A DNA stretch of 45,709 nt from an uncultured Eubacterium sp. Lineage in GTDB: Bacteria; Bacillota; Clostridia; Lachnospirales; Lachnospiraceae. This document shows, in pieces, positions 21,882 to 30,803 of this stretch. The position numbers were made by a program, and so were the translations under genes. The stretch lies in NCBI GenBank assembly GCA_947178105.1, contig CAMWXD010000033.1, positions 1 to 45,709 of the forward strand, written 5' to 3'. The notes beneath the pieces were generated by a model, which was given only the letters and a program-made list of their open reading frames with translations, did no database searches and was not told where the DNA came from. The first letter of the stretch is position 1. Every line of letters starts with the position of its first letter.

Positions 21882-24476
21882 TTAATGCCTCCCGTCAAAA
21901 AAATCTGTCTCCCATGCCCCTGGCTCAAACGGTACAAAACCAGGAGATTTCAAATACAGCCTGTTCGCTTCCCGCGCCGTCTCCAGGACACAAAAGCCCC
22001 AGTTTTCATCGTCTGCAAATAAAAACAACCGCAGCTCTCCATTTTGCATACTGTCCAAATCTTCCTGGCGGATCAGAGGATACTGTGAAAGCAGCTCCCC
22101 GTATCCGGTTTCCGTGCGCCCTTGTTCCTGTACTGCATAGGGGATTCGTAAAACTTCTTTTTCCATGCCGTCCTTTAAATGAAACCAGATTTCCTCTGTG
22201 CCTGTAGGCCTGGAAAGGTAACCGTACACCTCGCCCATTGGCGTGCCTTTTGCAAGCAGTGTCTTCTGGCGCCCCGGCGTCTCATAATCTTCCGCTGTCA
22301 CAGAATAAGGCGCCCGCGCCGGTTCATAACTGACTGCTGTGCGGATCCTGCCTGTGCGCCGGTCCTGCTGGTATGCCACTGCGCCGCCCATACACAAAAG
22401 CTTGCGCTCGCATCCGCTTTCCCCGCCTGCCTTTGCCTTCCTGCCTGCTACATATTCCTTCATAACTTCTCGAAACAATCCGATCTTGCTGCTCTGTCCA
22501 GATAAAATAATTCGGTCGATATCCATAAGCCGCCCGCTCTCATACCACGGTTCTATAAAATTTTTCAAAAATCCATAGATATCCGGCTTTAACAGCAGGT
22601 TTGCCTCTTCCTTTTCAACGACCAGCTCCGGACAAAGCGTCCTTGTCTCGAAACCGCCCTTTTCTTTTCGCACAAACAAATGAAAATCTTCAAAGCAGCC
22701 GGATGGCGTAACTTCGGAAAAAAGCTGCCGCAGCGCCACCTTGCAGATCCCCTGTCTTCCATACAGCTTTTTTTTAACGGTTTCCGCAAGGTTCCACAGA
22801 AAAAAATAATTGCCGCGCACTTTTAAATACAAATGTTCCGGCTGGTTCTGATAATTGGCGAAGCAGGTGGGGATCCATGTTTCCGCTTCTTCATAGATGC
22901 CGGAAAACGTGCTGTATGCTTTTTCTACCCCTTCTTCATCCACCTTATCATAAAGCTGCGACAGTACCCCTGGAAACAGCCTGTCCATCGAGGCAGGCTC
23001 CCGGCGCCTGAGCACCTCGGCAAGCCGGATTTTTAAATACTGCATCACACGCCATGTGAGATGGTTGCCGCCAAAATTCGTATCGCCGTGCGCATAAGTC
23101 ACATGCATCTCCAGACGGCTTGTAATGCCTTCATTTGTGATTCTGTAATTGCAGCTTACCATATCGCTCGTTCCGCCGCCGCAGTCTAAAATAAGCATTT
23201 TTTTCACTGCACCGTCCTGATAGTCCAGGTTTCGCACGCTCTGTTCTAAAAAATGGTATGCTACCGCGACCGCCTCATCGGTGACATATTTCGTCATTAC
23301 CTCATATTCCGGCAGCGCTTCCTGGTACATCCGCAGGGAGAGTGTTTTTTGTTTGACCGGACAAGTAAAACAAAGCTTTGGATACCTGACCCTATTCTGC
23401 TGCTGCGCACGATCTATCACATAGAGCAAAAAACTGCGGACAAGAAACAGTCGCTCTACTTCACATGTATTCCCTTCCAGGTCTGTCACCTGGATACGCT
23501 CTCTGTAACGCCCGACCCAGCGCTTCATATCATAAAAAATACTGTTGCGCGCCAAATATCCCCTGTTTTTTTCTTCCTGGACCGCTTCTTCCCCGTATAG
23601 AAATGTCATATGCTCTGCAATCCCGTCACTGCAATCCTTTACTGCCAGCACGCTCGGGCACAGCGCACAGTTTTGGCATCCCCCAGCCTGCCTTTCTTCA
23701 CAATCCGCAGCCGCCGGAAACAAAACCGTTTCCCCGGATACGCCATTTCCAGGCTGAAAACAAGTGCCCGCGGTCGTATAAGAAGTCCCATAGTCGATAA
23801 TCAGCGGCTCCTCAGACTGCGGTACTTCCTTTACCCACACTTCCGGGACAGGGACACGGATACAGGAGAGGATACTTCTTCTCCGCTCCCTGCCCTGGTA
23901 GCAGCGCACGGCTTCCTCAGACTGCGCCTGTTCCAAAAATAACAGTTCCCACTGATGGAAGCGCCCGGCAGGAAGATCCGGCGACATTCTTTCCCTGTCC
24001 AGCCGGAGACGGTATTTTCCCGCACGCACCTCATCCAGCAAAAGAATTGCCTGCACTTTTTGTGCTTCATCGGCCAAAAAAGCATAGCTGCCCAGCTCCT
24101 GTCTGGCTGTTACAATATAAGGAGACTCCTTTTCATACAAAGACGCCTGTCCCTGATACAGCTCCATCCGCGCCGGCACTTCAATCCCGCCGCATGACTG
24201 CGCTTCTTTCTTCTCAAACGCTTCTTCCAGCCGCTGGCAGCCTTCCGCCAGATACATCGCAATGCCGGGATTTTTTATTGCTCCCAGATAGCGGTACAGC
24301 AAGCGGGCAAGCTCTTCTTTATGATGAAGGATCTCCATCGTCGGCGGCTTGATATTTTCCATACGGCAGATTTCCCTCAGCCTTGGCAGCTCAAACGACT
24401 CCAGTTCTTCGCGTGTATAAAGGCGCCGGATTGGATTCTTTTTCAGTTTTCCCAGTTTATATGTCTCATACTGCAT
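21882..24476 (-). CDS. Hsp70/actin-fold ATPase (SrfB-like) with N-terminal SAP-like helix pair
   Basis: A ~864-residue cytosolic protein. Residues ~22-62 resemble a SAP-type helix-extended-helix (SFELPRLREICRMENIKPP, then HHKEELARLLYRYL). The ATPase core has phosphate-1 IIDYGTSYTTAG (~225-237), phosphate-2 LDCGGGTSDM (~430-439), GDTNFGGNHLT and the adenosine motif RIILSGQSSKIG. Between phosphate 1 and 2 a Cys cluster (C259, C267, C270, C273, C282) could bind metal. This layout is like the virulence-factor SrfB family. As the only clear ATPase of the operon it may assemble or recycle the sheath in place of ClpV. The start at 24476 follows AAAGGG. Confidence 0.75.
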   Translation of the reverse strand: MQYETYKLGKLKKNPIRRLYTREELESFELPRLREICRMENIKPPTMEILHHKEELARLLYRYLGAIKNPGIAMYLAEGCQRLEEAFEKKEAQSCGGIEVPARMELYQGQASLYEKESPYIVTARQELGSYAFLADEAQKVQAILLLDEVRAGKYRLRLDRERMSPDLPAGRFHQWELLFLEQAQSEEAVRCYQGRERRRSILSCIRVPVPEVWVKEVPQSEEPLIIDYGTSYTTAGTCFQPGNGVSGETVLFPAAADCEERQAGGCQNCALCPSVLAVKDCSDGIAEHMTFLYGEEAVQEEKNRGYLARNSIFYDMKRWVGRYRERIQVTDLEGNTCEVERLFLVRSFLLYVIDRAQQQNRVRYPKLCFTCPVKQKTLSLRMYQEALPEYEVMTKYVTDEAVAVAYHFLEQSVRNLDYQDGAVKKMLILDCGGGTSDMVSCNYRITNEGITSRLEMHVTYAHGDTNFGGNHLTWRVMQYLKIRLAEVLRRREPASMDRLFPGVLSQLYDKVDEEGVEKAYSTFSGIYEEAETWIPTCFANYQNQPEHLYLKVRGNYFFLWNLAETVKKKLYGRQGICKVALRQLFSEVTPSGCFEDFHLFVRKEKGGFETRTLCPELVVEKEEANLLLKPDIYGFLKNFIEPWYESGRLMDIDRIILSGQSSKIGLFREVMKEYVAGRKAKAGGESGCERKLLCMGGAVAYQQDRRTGRIRTAVSYEPARAPYSVTAEDYETPGRQKTLLAKGTPMGEVYGYLSRPTGTEEIWFHLKDGMEKEVLRIPYAVQEQGRTETGYGELLSQYPLIRQEDLDSMQNGELRLFLFADDENWGFCVLETAREANRLYLKSPGFVPFEPGAWETDFFDGRH

Positions 24477-24498
24477 AAGATACCCTTTCCCGTTTCCA

Positions 24499-25200
24499 TT
24501 ATGCCAGGACAAAATCTTCCATCTGCATGGTATCCTCATATCCGATTACCCCATACGTCTTCGTCCAATGTATCGTATACGAACAGGCAAGCGGCAAAAA
24601 TAACCGGATCAGAAACCGCAGCTTCTTTTCCTCCGTCTCCTCCCACGGCTGACGCATGTAAAAAACAAACTCTTCCCCTTCCCGCATATAAATCTCACAG
24701 TCAGGCAGTATGGCATGTACCGCTCCCGCTAAGCTTGCCGAAGCATCCGCTGTATGATAAAAGGAAAGCAGCCATTCAGCAGCCTGCCGTTTTTCCATAA
24801 CGGAAAATACAGCAAGCTCTTGTTCTCCTCCGAACGTGCCCTGCTCGATATCACGGATCAGCAGCCGGATATAAAAATCATGCCTGCACATTCCCATTTT
24901 AATATCCAGATCCGCCAGTTCATGCAGCATAATATCTGAAAGTGCCTGCTCAAACGCTTCATATCCAAGATCCTCGGAAGCCAGCAGCGGATCAAAAATA
25001 GAAAAAAAGCGGACATACGGATTCACTTCCAGCCTCGCCTGCCCCTGTGCATAATTCCCGTTTCCATGCAGGCTGTCTGTCTGCATCTCCAGATAAGGAG
25101 AGACTCTTGTATTCTTTACTGTATAATGCAGTGCCAACAGGTCACCGCCCTGCTGCACCACCGCCAGATACGGCGCCCAGATCTGGTTGCTTTCTGCCAT
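24499..25200 (-). CDS. Unrecognised protein, candidate baseplate component
   Basis: A ~233-residue soluble protein (MAESNQIWAPYLAVVQQGGDLLALHYTVKN...). It mixes beta strands and helices, and its end (LRFLIRLFLPLACSYTIHWTKTYGVIGYEDTMQMEDFVLA) resembles the closing part of tail-I/TssG-type wedge proteins in spacing of hydrophobics, though this is weak. It lies 50 bases after the 408-residue protein and 22 bases before the Hsp70-like gene. No signal peptide. Its place suggests a conserved structural part of the apparatus. Confidence 0.5.
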   Translation of the reverse strand: MAESNQIWAPYLAVVQQGGDLLALHYTVKNTRVSPYLEMQTDSLHGNGNYAQGQARLEVNPYVRFFSIFDPLLASEDLGYEAFEQALSDIMLHELADLDIKMGMCRHDFYIRLLIRDIEQGTFGGEQELAVFSVMEKRQAAEWLLSFYHTADASASLAGAVHAILPDCEIYMREGEEFVFYMRQPWEETEEKKLRFLIRLFLPLACSYTIHWTKTYGVIGYEDTMQMEDFVLA

Positions 25201-25250
25201 AAAACCCACGCTCCTTTATCGCTCAGGCAGCAGAACACCCGCAAAAAACG

Positions 25251-26477
25251 CTATTGTAAAATCCCCGTCCACTCGTATTCCTGCGTGCATAGCTGAAGCT
25301 CTGCCAGTAAAAAAAACATCTTTTCATACCGGAAAATATCTGTCGCATCCTTTGCATGAAGGATCAGCGCAATTTTCCGTTTCTGCTTTAAAAAAGAATG
25401 CACGTGGATAAACGGATTCATGTCAATCGCCCGATTGCCCTGCATATCCGGGCGGATATCCAACAACTCAAAATCACGAAACACCTCATAAGAGCTTAAC
25501 ATGCGCACAACCTCTCCCTTTGTCCACAAAAAGCGGGGCTGTTTGAGTGCCTGGCGGTCTGCATGGCGCAAAATCCTTTGATTGGACTGCAATGGATAAA
25601 GCAGCGCCGTATGGTCTTTTTCCAGACAAATCGGCTCGATTTTTAAAAGCTTTAACTCAGGATGCGCCTCTTTTTCTGTCCGTACAAGCAACTGGCGCTT
25701 GGAATCCGAGAATACAACGGAAAACTGCTCTTCTCCTTCTGGCGCGGCTAAGTAGCCTGCATCCAGATCATCCAGCGGAATCTGATGTATATAATAGGAA
25801 GCAATCCCTGCCGCAGCAACGTCCACCTTCGGCTTGCAGACAATCTCTGACACATTCCAGACAAGCACCATGTCGTCCATTACAAAGCCGGAAAACTCCC
25901 CAAGCTCTATCGACACTTTCTGTATCACGGCATCATAAGGAACCTTCCCTTCCTGATCCACAATATCCAAAAACTTATATAAATAAGGGCAATGTATCGT
26001 ATGCCACTGCCTCTGATTGGCTCCAAACTGCTCATACAGCCGCCGGAATGTTTTCAGATAGCCCTTGCAGTAAAAAAGAGCTGCCGTAGTCTCATATTCT
26101 CCCTTGTCCGTCTGGACATGTACCGGATACGCCTTAGACATACACTGTAAGACAGACGGATAATCACAGGCTAAAAACATCGTCCCAAGATACCCTTTTT
26201 CCATTTCGTCCCGTTCTTTTTGCATCGGGACTTCAAACAGGCTGCGGCTGGCACTGTCAATGCCGTCTTTTTTACAGATGCCCGTATAAAGGTAATAATG
26301 GGAATCAGGATCGCAGTATTCCTGGTCAATCTTGTGTTCGAGATCCAAAAAGCATTGCTCGCTGTAGTCAAGCAGCTCTGAAAATACATCGATCAATACA
26401 TCCTGAAGAAGCCGCTTTTGTATCGGATCCTTGATCTCGGCGATTCTGGACTGTAATAATTCCCGTTTATATTCCAT
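25251..26477 (-). CDS. Unrecognised 408-residue protein, candidate baseplate component
   Basis: A soluble protein with an N-terminal helical segment (MEYKRELLQSRIAEIKDPIQKRLLQDVLIDVFSELLDY, residues 1-38), a mixed middle, and a conserved-looking end (VVRMLSSYEVFRDFELLDIRPDMQG, then NPFIHVHSFLKQKRKIALILHA). No domain is recognised. The size and position beside sheath, tube and spike genes fit a baseplate wedge (TssF/gpJ analogue), but this is inference. It starts 18 bases after the TPR/PP2C-like gene with GGAGA upstream. Confidence 0.5.
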   Translation of the reverse strand: MEYKRELLQSRIAEIKDPIQKRLLQDVLIDVFSELLDYSEQCFLDLEHKIDQEYCDPDSHYYLYTGICKKDGIDSASRSLFEVPMQKERDEMEKGYLGTMFLACDYPSVLQCMSKAYPVHVQTDKGEYETTAALFYCKGYLKTFRRLYEQFGANQRQWHTIHCPYLYKFLDIVDQEGKVPYDAVIQKVSIELGEFSGFVMDDMVLVWNVSEIVCKPKVDVAAAGIASYYIHQIPLDDLDAGYLAAPEGEEQFSVVFSDSKRQLLVRTEKEAHPELKLLKIEPICLEKDHTALLYPLQSNQRILRHADRQALKQPRFLWTKGEVVRMLSSYEVFRDFELLDIRPDMQGNRAIDMNPFIHVHSFLKQKRKIALILHAKDATDIFRYEKMFFLLAELQLCTQEYEWTGILQ

Positions 26478-26495
26478 CGGTCTCTCCTTAAAAAG

Positions 26496-28472
26496 TTATT
26501 CCTGCGGCTCGTTCTGCTCTTCGCTTTGCCCCTGCGCCTTGCTCTGCCCGTCAGCCTGTGCATCGTCTGGATTTTGGCGGGTTCCATTCTCCAATTCGTC
26601 GATCGCGTCGTAGACTGCTTCGGTCTTTTCATCCCAGATATTCAGCTCCTGATAAATAGCAAGCGCTTTTTGATAAAGTGCCAGAGCTGTGTTGCTGTCT
26701 CCTCCCCTGGCGGCTTCCTTTGCCTGAATCGCGTACTGGGCTGCCTGTGCGATACGTGTTTCCCTCGCTTCTTCCTTTGCCTTGACTTCCGCTTCGGTAA
26801 TTGCCTGTCCCAATGCCGTCAGTTCCTGGAACAGCTTATCCGCATCTTCGCTGGAGCCGGTAAATTTATTGTATCTGGAAAGCGCCTGCTGATACAGTTC
26901 TCTTGCCCTTGCTGTACGCCCTTCATCCAGGGCGCTGTTTGCATTGACAAGCAGCGTGTTGATCTTAATCACCGCACGGTCAGCAGCGGCAGCCTTCTGC
27001 TCCGCTTCCTCCTCCGCCTTCTGCTTGGCGGCTTCCTGCTTCGCCTCTTCTTCGGCTTGTTTCGCTTCTTCTTCGGCTTTCTTGGCTTCCTCCTCCGCCT
27101 GAACGGCTTCCTTTTGCTTCTGACGGATACCGAAAATCTTTGCCTGCACATCGCCCTGAAGCTCCAGATCGATGATTTTCGTCAGTTCATTCAGCGCACG
27201 CTGATAATGCAGCAGCGCTTCCTCATAATCCTGCGTGGAATCATACATATCCCCCAGCGAAATCTGCTGCAAGACCTGTATACGCGCCACAATTTCTTCC
27301 AGCTTTTTCCCGGCGTTTTGTGCAAGGGATGAAAACTGCTGGTAAGCCGCTTCCTTTTGCACTTGTGTATACAGTTTTTCTGCTTTCTCATACTCGCCGC
27401 TTAGAAAAGCTGCTTCTGCTTCCTGATGTAAAATTAACAGCGCTTCCCGGTCAGTTACCGTCTCGGACAGCTCCCGTTTGCGCTCCAGATACTGCCAGTT
27501 TTTATAATTGATCCCTTCCGCAAGAGATACCGCCTGTTCATATTCCTCCAGAGCCTTGACATAATTTTCATACTCCATATATCTTTTGCCCCTCTGGTCG
27601 TGCTTTTCGATCTCCCGCATCTGGTTTCGGTCAAGCGCACGCATACACAACAGGATCAGGCATACAAGCAGCGCAACAACAACGATTGCTGCCGCTATCA
27701 AAATCAGCAGGCGCTTTCTCTTTTTCTTTTTTTGTATATCTTCTTTAAAAGTCTTTTCAATATAGAGGAATGCCGCTGTAAAACTGCCCATCCTCTGATC
27801 ATATTCTTCCTGAAGGCTTAATAAGAGTTCTTGCAGGATTTCCAGAAATTCCCTGCCTGTTTTTGTATATTCATAGGCGTCTAAAATTTCAATCTCTGAC
27901 AGGCGTCCCCATAAATTGCTCGTCGCAAATAAAATCGTAGAGCCTTCCGTCAATTCCATTATTTTTGACAAAAATACCCTGGCGTGTTTCTCCTTGCCCA
28001 GGAATTCCGTTAAATTGTGAACCTGTTCCCCGTCCGGCGGCTCCTGCGCATCCTGCTCCAGCATTTGCTGGTAATTTGTCTGTGTTTTGCTTATATGGGT
28101 AAATAGATTTTCATAAAGTATATAAATACGTGTATTTCCGCAAGATGCATAACGCATCCTCGTATAGTCCGACACAAGCACCGTCAGGCTTACTTTCAGT
28201 TCGTTTCTCGTACTGTGCAGTATCATCTGCTCATTTGCATACTGCATATATTCGCGCAGCCGCTTTAGCGAAGGTTTTTTCTCAAATGCCGTCAGTACGG
28301 CTTCTACCGCGATCCTGGCGCTGTTTTCCTCTGTTTCATTATCATAGCTTTCTGCTACGGCAATACACATATAATTTTCCAATGGGGTGTAGGCAACATA
28401 CGTTTTTTCTACCGAATCGTATCCTTGCTCCGATATAAAATCCATCACGAGCTTACTGTTCAAATTTCTCAT
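26496..28472 (-). CDS. Degenerate PP2C-like protein with membrane segment, TPRs and coiled coil
   Basis: A 658-residue protein. Residues ~1-240 follow the PP2C fold order (RYASCGNTRIYIL for the G-D-S-R motif, TILFATSNLWGRLS for the TDG motif, GSFTAAFLYI for DN-T-V) but the metal-binding Asp residues are replaced, so no phosphatase activity is expected. Lys-rich sequence precedes one transmembrane helix (~255-277). Then come TPR-like repeats (YMEYENYVKALEEYEQAVSLA, FLSGEYEKAEKLYTQV, YEEALLHYQRALNEL, TALALYQKALAIY), a long KAEEEAK coiled coil (~470-510) and a Gln-rich tail. The TPR part is probably outside the cell, tethering something. It overlaps the 28469 gene by ATGA. Confidence 0.75.
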   Translation of the reverse strand: MRNLNSKLVMDFISEQGYDSVEKTYVAYTPLENYMCIAVAESYDNETEENSARIAVEAVLTAFEKKPSLKRLREYMQYANEQMILHSTRNELKVSLTVLVSDYTRMRYASCGNTRIYILYENLFTHISKTQTNYQQMLEQDAQEPPDGEQVHNLTEFLGKEKHARVFLSKIMELTEGSTILFATSNLWGRLSEIEILDAYEYTKTGREFLEILQELLLSLQEEYDQRMGSFTAAFLYIEKTFKEDIQKKKKRKRLLILIAAAIVVVALLVCLILLCMRALDRNQMREIEKHDQRGKRYMEYENYVKALEEYEQAVSLAEGINYKNWQYLERKRELSETVTDREALLILHQEAEAAFLSGEYEKAEKLYTQVQKEAAYQQFSSLAQNAGKKLEEIVARIQVLQQISLGDMYDSTQDYEEALLHYQRALNELTKIIDLELQGDVQAKIFGIRQKQKEAVQAEEEAKKAEEEAKQAEEEAKQEAAKQKAEEEAEQKAAAADRAVIKINTLLVNANSALDEGRTARARELYQQALSRYNKFTGSSEDADKLFQELTALGQAITEAEVKAKEEARETRIAQAAQYAIQAKEAARGGDSNTALALYQKALAIYQELNIWDEKTEAVYDAIDELENGTRQNPDDAQADGQSKAQGQSEEQNEPQE

Positions 28473-29170
28473 AAACACCCCTCGACTAATAGAACGGTAG
28501 CATTTCCTGCCGCTTTTTGATTCTTTTCTTTTATCCGCAAAAGCATCCGCTGCGCTTTCTCATAAGGATGTCCTTTTCTTCTCAGGATCGAAACCAGTTC
28601 CTTTTCCCGCAGTGCTTCCCATGCTCCCAGTGAAAGCATCCCTGCCGTCATGCCTTTTTTATATGCCACACAGCCGCACTGTGCGCCGGCAGCTACCGGC
28701 AGCCTTCCCTGCCCCATATCTGTCCTGGCGCTTCCCGGCGCCTTCCCCTGCACAATGCCTGCGCCGCTCCCTCCTGACAGGATATGATAGTCCATACCGT
28801 CAAACAAAAACAGCCGGTTGCTGCCTACGGTATAATAAAAAAGCTGCCCGTCCCTAAAATACTGTATGCTAAGCGACAAATAAGGCGTTTTCCCCAAATA
28901 GAGAAGCTCCCGCATATCCCTTAAAATCCTGGCGGCTACAAAATCAAAAAACAGCGGCGGCTTTGCTTCCCGGGGGATATGCATAAATTCCTGCACACAC
29001 GCCTCTACCGCCAGAATGGCGCAGCGCCTGCCGTTTATATGGTCAATGGCCCCATCGGAAAGTACTGCCAGGCATTCGGTTTCCGTTATTATTTTTGATG
29101 CAAAATAATTGCTTTGTATATGGCGGCTGCCAATGGACTGCGCGTTTCCGATTCTGTACGTCTCCTGCAC
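28469..29170 (-). CDS. Degenerate PP2C-type protein
   Basis: A 233-residue cytosolic protein with a PPM/PP2C outline: SIGSRHIQSNYF (start of the fold, with N instead of the RxxNQD Asp), LAVLSDGAIDHINGRRCAILAVEA (DG-like motif), FYYTVGSNRLFLFDG (GSNR in place of GDSR), and the end ATVLLVEG (with Asn before Ala where Asp-Asn is usual). Several metal ligands are altered, so it is probably a regulatory pseudophosphatase or very weak enzyme. It is 2 bases after the FHA gene; type VI systems use FHA proteins with PP2C phosphatases as a post-translational switch. Confidence 0.65.
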   Translation of the reverse strand: MQETYRIGNAQSIGSRHIQSNYFASKIITETECLAVLSDGAIDHINGRRCAILAVEACVQEFMHIPREAKPPLFFDFVAARILRDMRELLYLGKTPYLSLSIQYFRDGQLFYYTVGSNRLFLFDGMDYHILSGGSGAGIVQGKAPGSARTDMGQGRLPVAAGAQCGCVAYKKGMTAGMLSLGAWEALREKELVSILRRKGHPYEKAQRMLLRIKEKNQKAAGNATVLLVEGCL

Positions 29171-29172
29171 GC

Positions 29173-29706
29173 CTATTCATTCTCTTTCCAGTTAAATACA
29201 AACCCGTCGTTTTCCCCGCATAACGGTACAAAAATAAAGACACTCTGTCCTACCTTGATCCTGTCTCCCGCTTCCAGCATCCGCGGCTCATACACCGCGT
29301 CCCAGTTATCTTCGTCGTCAAGTATATATACAAGCCCCTGCGAATCTCCCGGCAAAAGCATCGTCCTGTTTTTTTCCGGGTCATAGACAATGATCGCATG
29401 GTTTCTCTGGCATACCATATCATCGCCGAGTATGCGGATCTCCATATCCCCGGCGCGCCCCATAAAATTTTTTTCTGAAATGATCCGGTAATCCCTGCCG
29501 CGCGACGGCCCTTCCAGGCAGACAAGCCACCCTGTGACCGGCTTTAATACTTCCAGGTCGTTTAAATATACGACATCGCTGTATTTGCCAAGAGGATCTT
29601 CTTCTTTATTACTGTTTTTATTTACAGCAGAGTTGCAGTACGGGCATACGTTCCCATATCTTTTTTCACTGAATAAATGGCCGTTTTCACAACGGATCAG
29701 ACCCAT
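29173..29706 (-). CDS. FHA-domain protein with N-terminal zinc ribbon
   Basis: A 177-residue cytosolic protein. Residues 6-24 make a zinc ribbon (C6, H10, and CPYC with C21 and C24). Residues ~60-165 are a forkhead-associated domain: GRDYRII, FMGRAGDMEIRI (Gly-Arg phosphate-binding pair), RNHAIIVYD (Asn-His signature), and IKVGQSVFIFVPL. FHA domains bind phosphothreonine peptides, so a Thr kinase should exist, but none is encoded in this window. It overlaps the membrane protein gene by 20 bases. Confidence 0.85.
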   Translation of the reverse strand: MGLIRCENGHLFSEKRYGNVCPYCNSAVNKNSNKEEDPLGKYSDVVYLNDLEVLKPVTGWLVCLEGPSRGRDYRIISEKNFMGRAGDMEIRILGDDMVCQRNHAIIVYDPEKNRTMLLPGDSQGLVYILDDEDNWDAVYEPRMLEAGDRIKVGQSVFIFVPLCGENDGFVFNWKENE

Positions 29707-30292
29707 TGCTTTTCCCTCCAGATCCTGTTACATTTTTCATCATGACTATTTTATACGTATCCGCATATATGACGTCAGATTCAAGCAGCGGATAAGGCAT
29801 CTCTTTTTTCAGCCTGTAAATCACATTTTCACATTCTCTTTTTAATCCCAGCGGCCTGCCAGAAGCTGCTGCCTCCAAATACCAGCGCCCATGCACCAGG
29901 TTGCAGACCCCGTACAAATACCTGTCCGGCTCCAGTATTTGTGAAGTTTCCACAAATACTTCCCTGCCCTGTTTCTTTCCTGTAATCGCAAAAGAACGCC
30001 TGCCCTCCAGCAGCACTTCTTTTTTGACCTTTCCATCGCCATTTACTAGCAGCAGCGATGCAAAAGGCGATGCCGCATCACGCCGCATCTGTTCCCACAC
30101 CTGTACGAGAAATACCGCACCGATACATGCCGCTGCAAAAACCGACTGCACCAGGTACAGCACGGCTAACTCCTTGTCCGGGCCCTGTGGCTTTGCGGGT
30201 ATGAGATAGCAGGATACATAATAAATCTGAACCAGCAGGAAAACGAAAAGACATACCAATATGCATCTGCCCGCAGTCTGGTTTATTTTCAT
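29687..30292 (-). CDS. Two-helix membrane protein with degenerate FHA-like cytosolic domain
   Basis: A ~201-residue protein. Two transmembrane helices (~10-32 and ~45-68) are followed by a cytosolic beta-rich domain (SFAITGKKQGREVFVETSQILEPDRYLYGVC, RPLGLKRECENVIYRLKKE, ESDVIYADTYKIVMMKN) that looks like an FHA fold lacking the Gly-Arg/Asn-His residues. The start at 30292 has GGGAG 5 bases upstream. It could anchor the apparatus at the membrane together with the 26496-28472 protein. It is 59 bases after the tube gene. Confidence 0.6.
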   Translation of the reverse strand: MKINQTAGRCILVCLFVFLLVQIYYVSCYLIPAKPQGPDKELAVLYLVQSVFAAACIGAVFLVQVWEQMRRDAASPFASLLLVNGDGKVKKEVLLEGRRSFAITGKKQGREVFVETSQILEPDRYLYGVCNLVHGRWYLEAAASGRPLGLKRECENVIYRLKKEMPYPLLESDVIYADTYKIVMMKNVTGSGGKSNGSDPL

Positions 30293-30351
30293 ATGCACTC
30301 CCATGTATTTTCAGAAAGGCGTACAGCAACTGCACGCCTTTCCATTTCTGA

Positions 30352-30747
30352 TTATTCGATCACTACACCGTCGATCCTGTCCTTCTTCTGCTTGAGTACC
30401 AGCTCAAATTCACCGTCTGTCTTTGTGAATTTTTCGTTATACGATACTACGAACGCATGGGAAAACTCGTACTTTCTCGGTGCTGTCGCATGTTGGTACT
30501 CTACTGTTACCTTTTTGTATGCATCTGCACTTTCCGGTTTTACCAAAGCCCAGGTTGCCATGCTCTTTGCAGCATCACGCATAAACAGTTTGTCCGCATC
30601 AAAAGAAACCTTTCCATGAATGACAAGCTCCGCTTCAATATCTGAAGACCTTGCAAACGAGTCCTCCGGGATTTTGGAGTTGAACGAAACATCGATAATC
30701 TCCTCGCTCAGCTCTGTGACATCGGCAATTACAATTTTGTATGCCAT
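30352..30747 (-). CDS. Hcp-like tail tube protein
   Basis: A 131-residue soluble protein with the tube fold's strand order: MAYKIVIADVTELSEEIIDVSFN, IEAELVIHGKVSFD, YKKVTVEYQHATAPRKYEFSHAFVVSYNEKF, ending in GEFELVLKQKKDRIDGVVI. This matches Hcp and phage tube proteins, in which a helix lies between two beta sheets and hexamers stack. AGGAGG before the ATG at 30747 is strong, which fits a high-copy structural protein. It lies 56 bases after the sheath gene, the classical sheath-tube order. Confidence 0.8.
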   Translation of the reverse strand: MAYKIVIADVTELSEEIIDVSFNSKIPEDSFARSSDIEAELVIHGKVSFDADKLFMRDAAKSMATWALVKPESADAYKKVTVEYQHATAPRKYEFSHAFVVSYNEKFTKTDGEFELVLKQKKDRIDGVVIE

Positions 30748-30803
30748 GCATTTACCTCCTTTCTTTCGCAATCCATTTTTTTATTAACAGGCAAGATTGC
30801 CCA

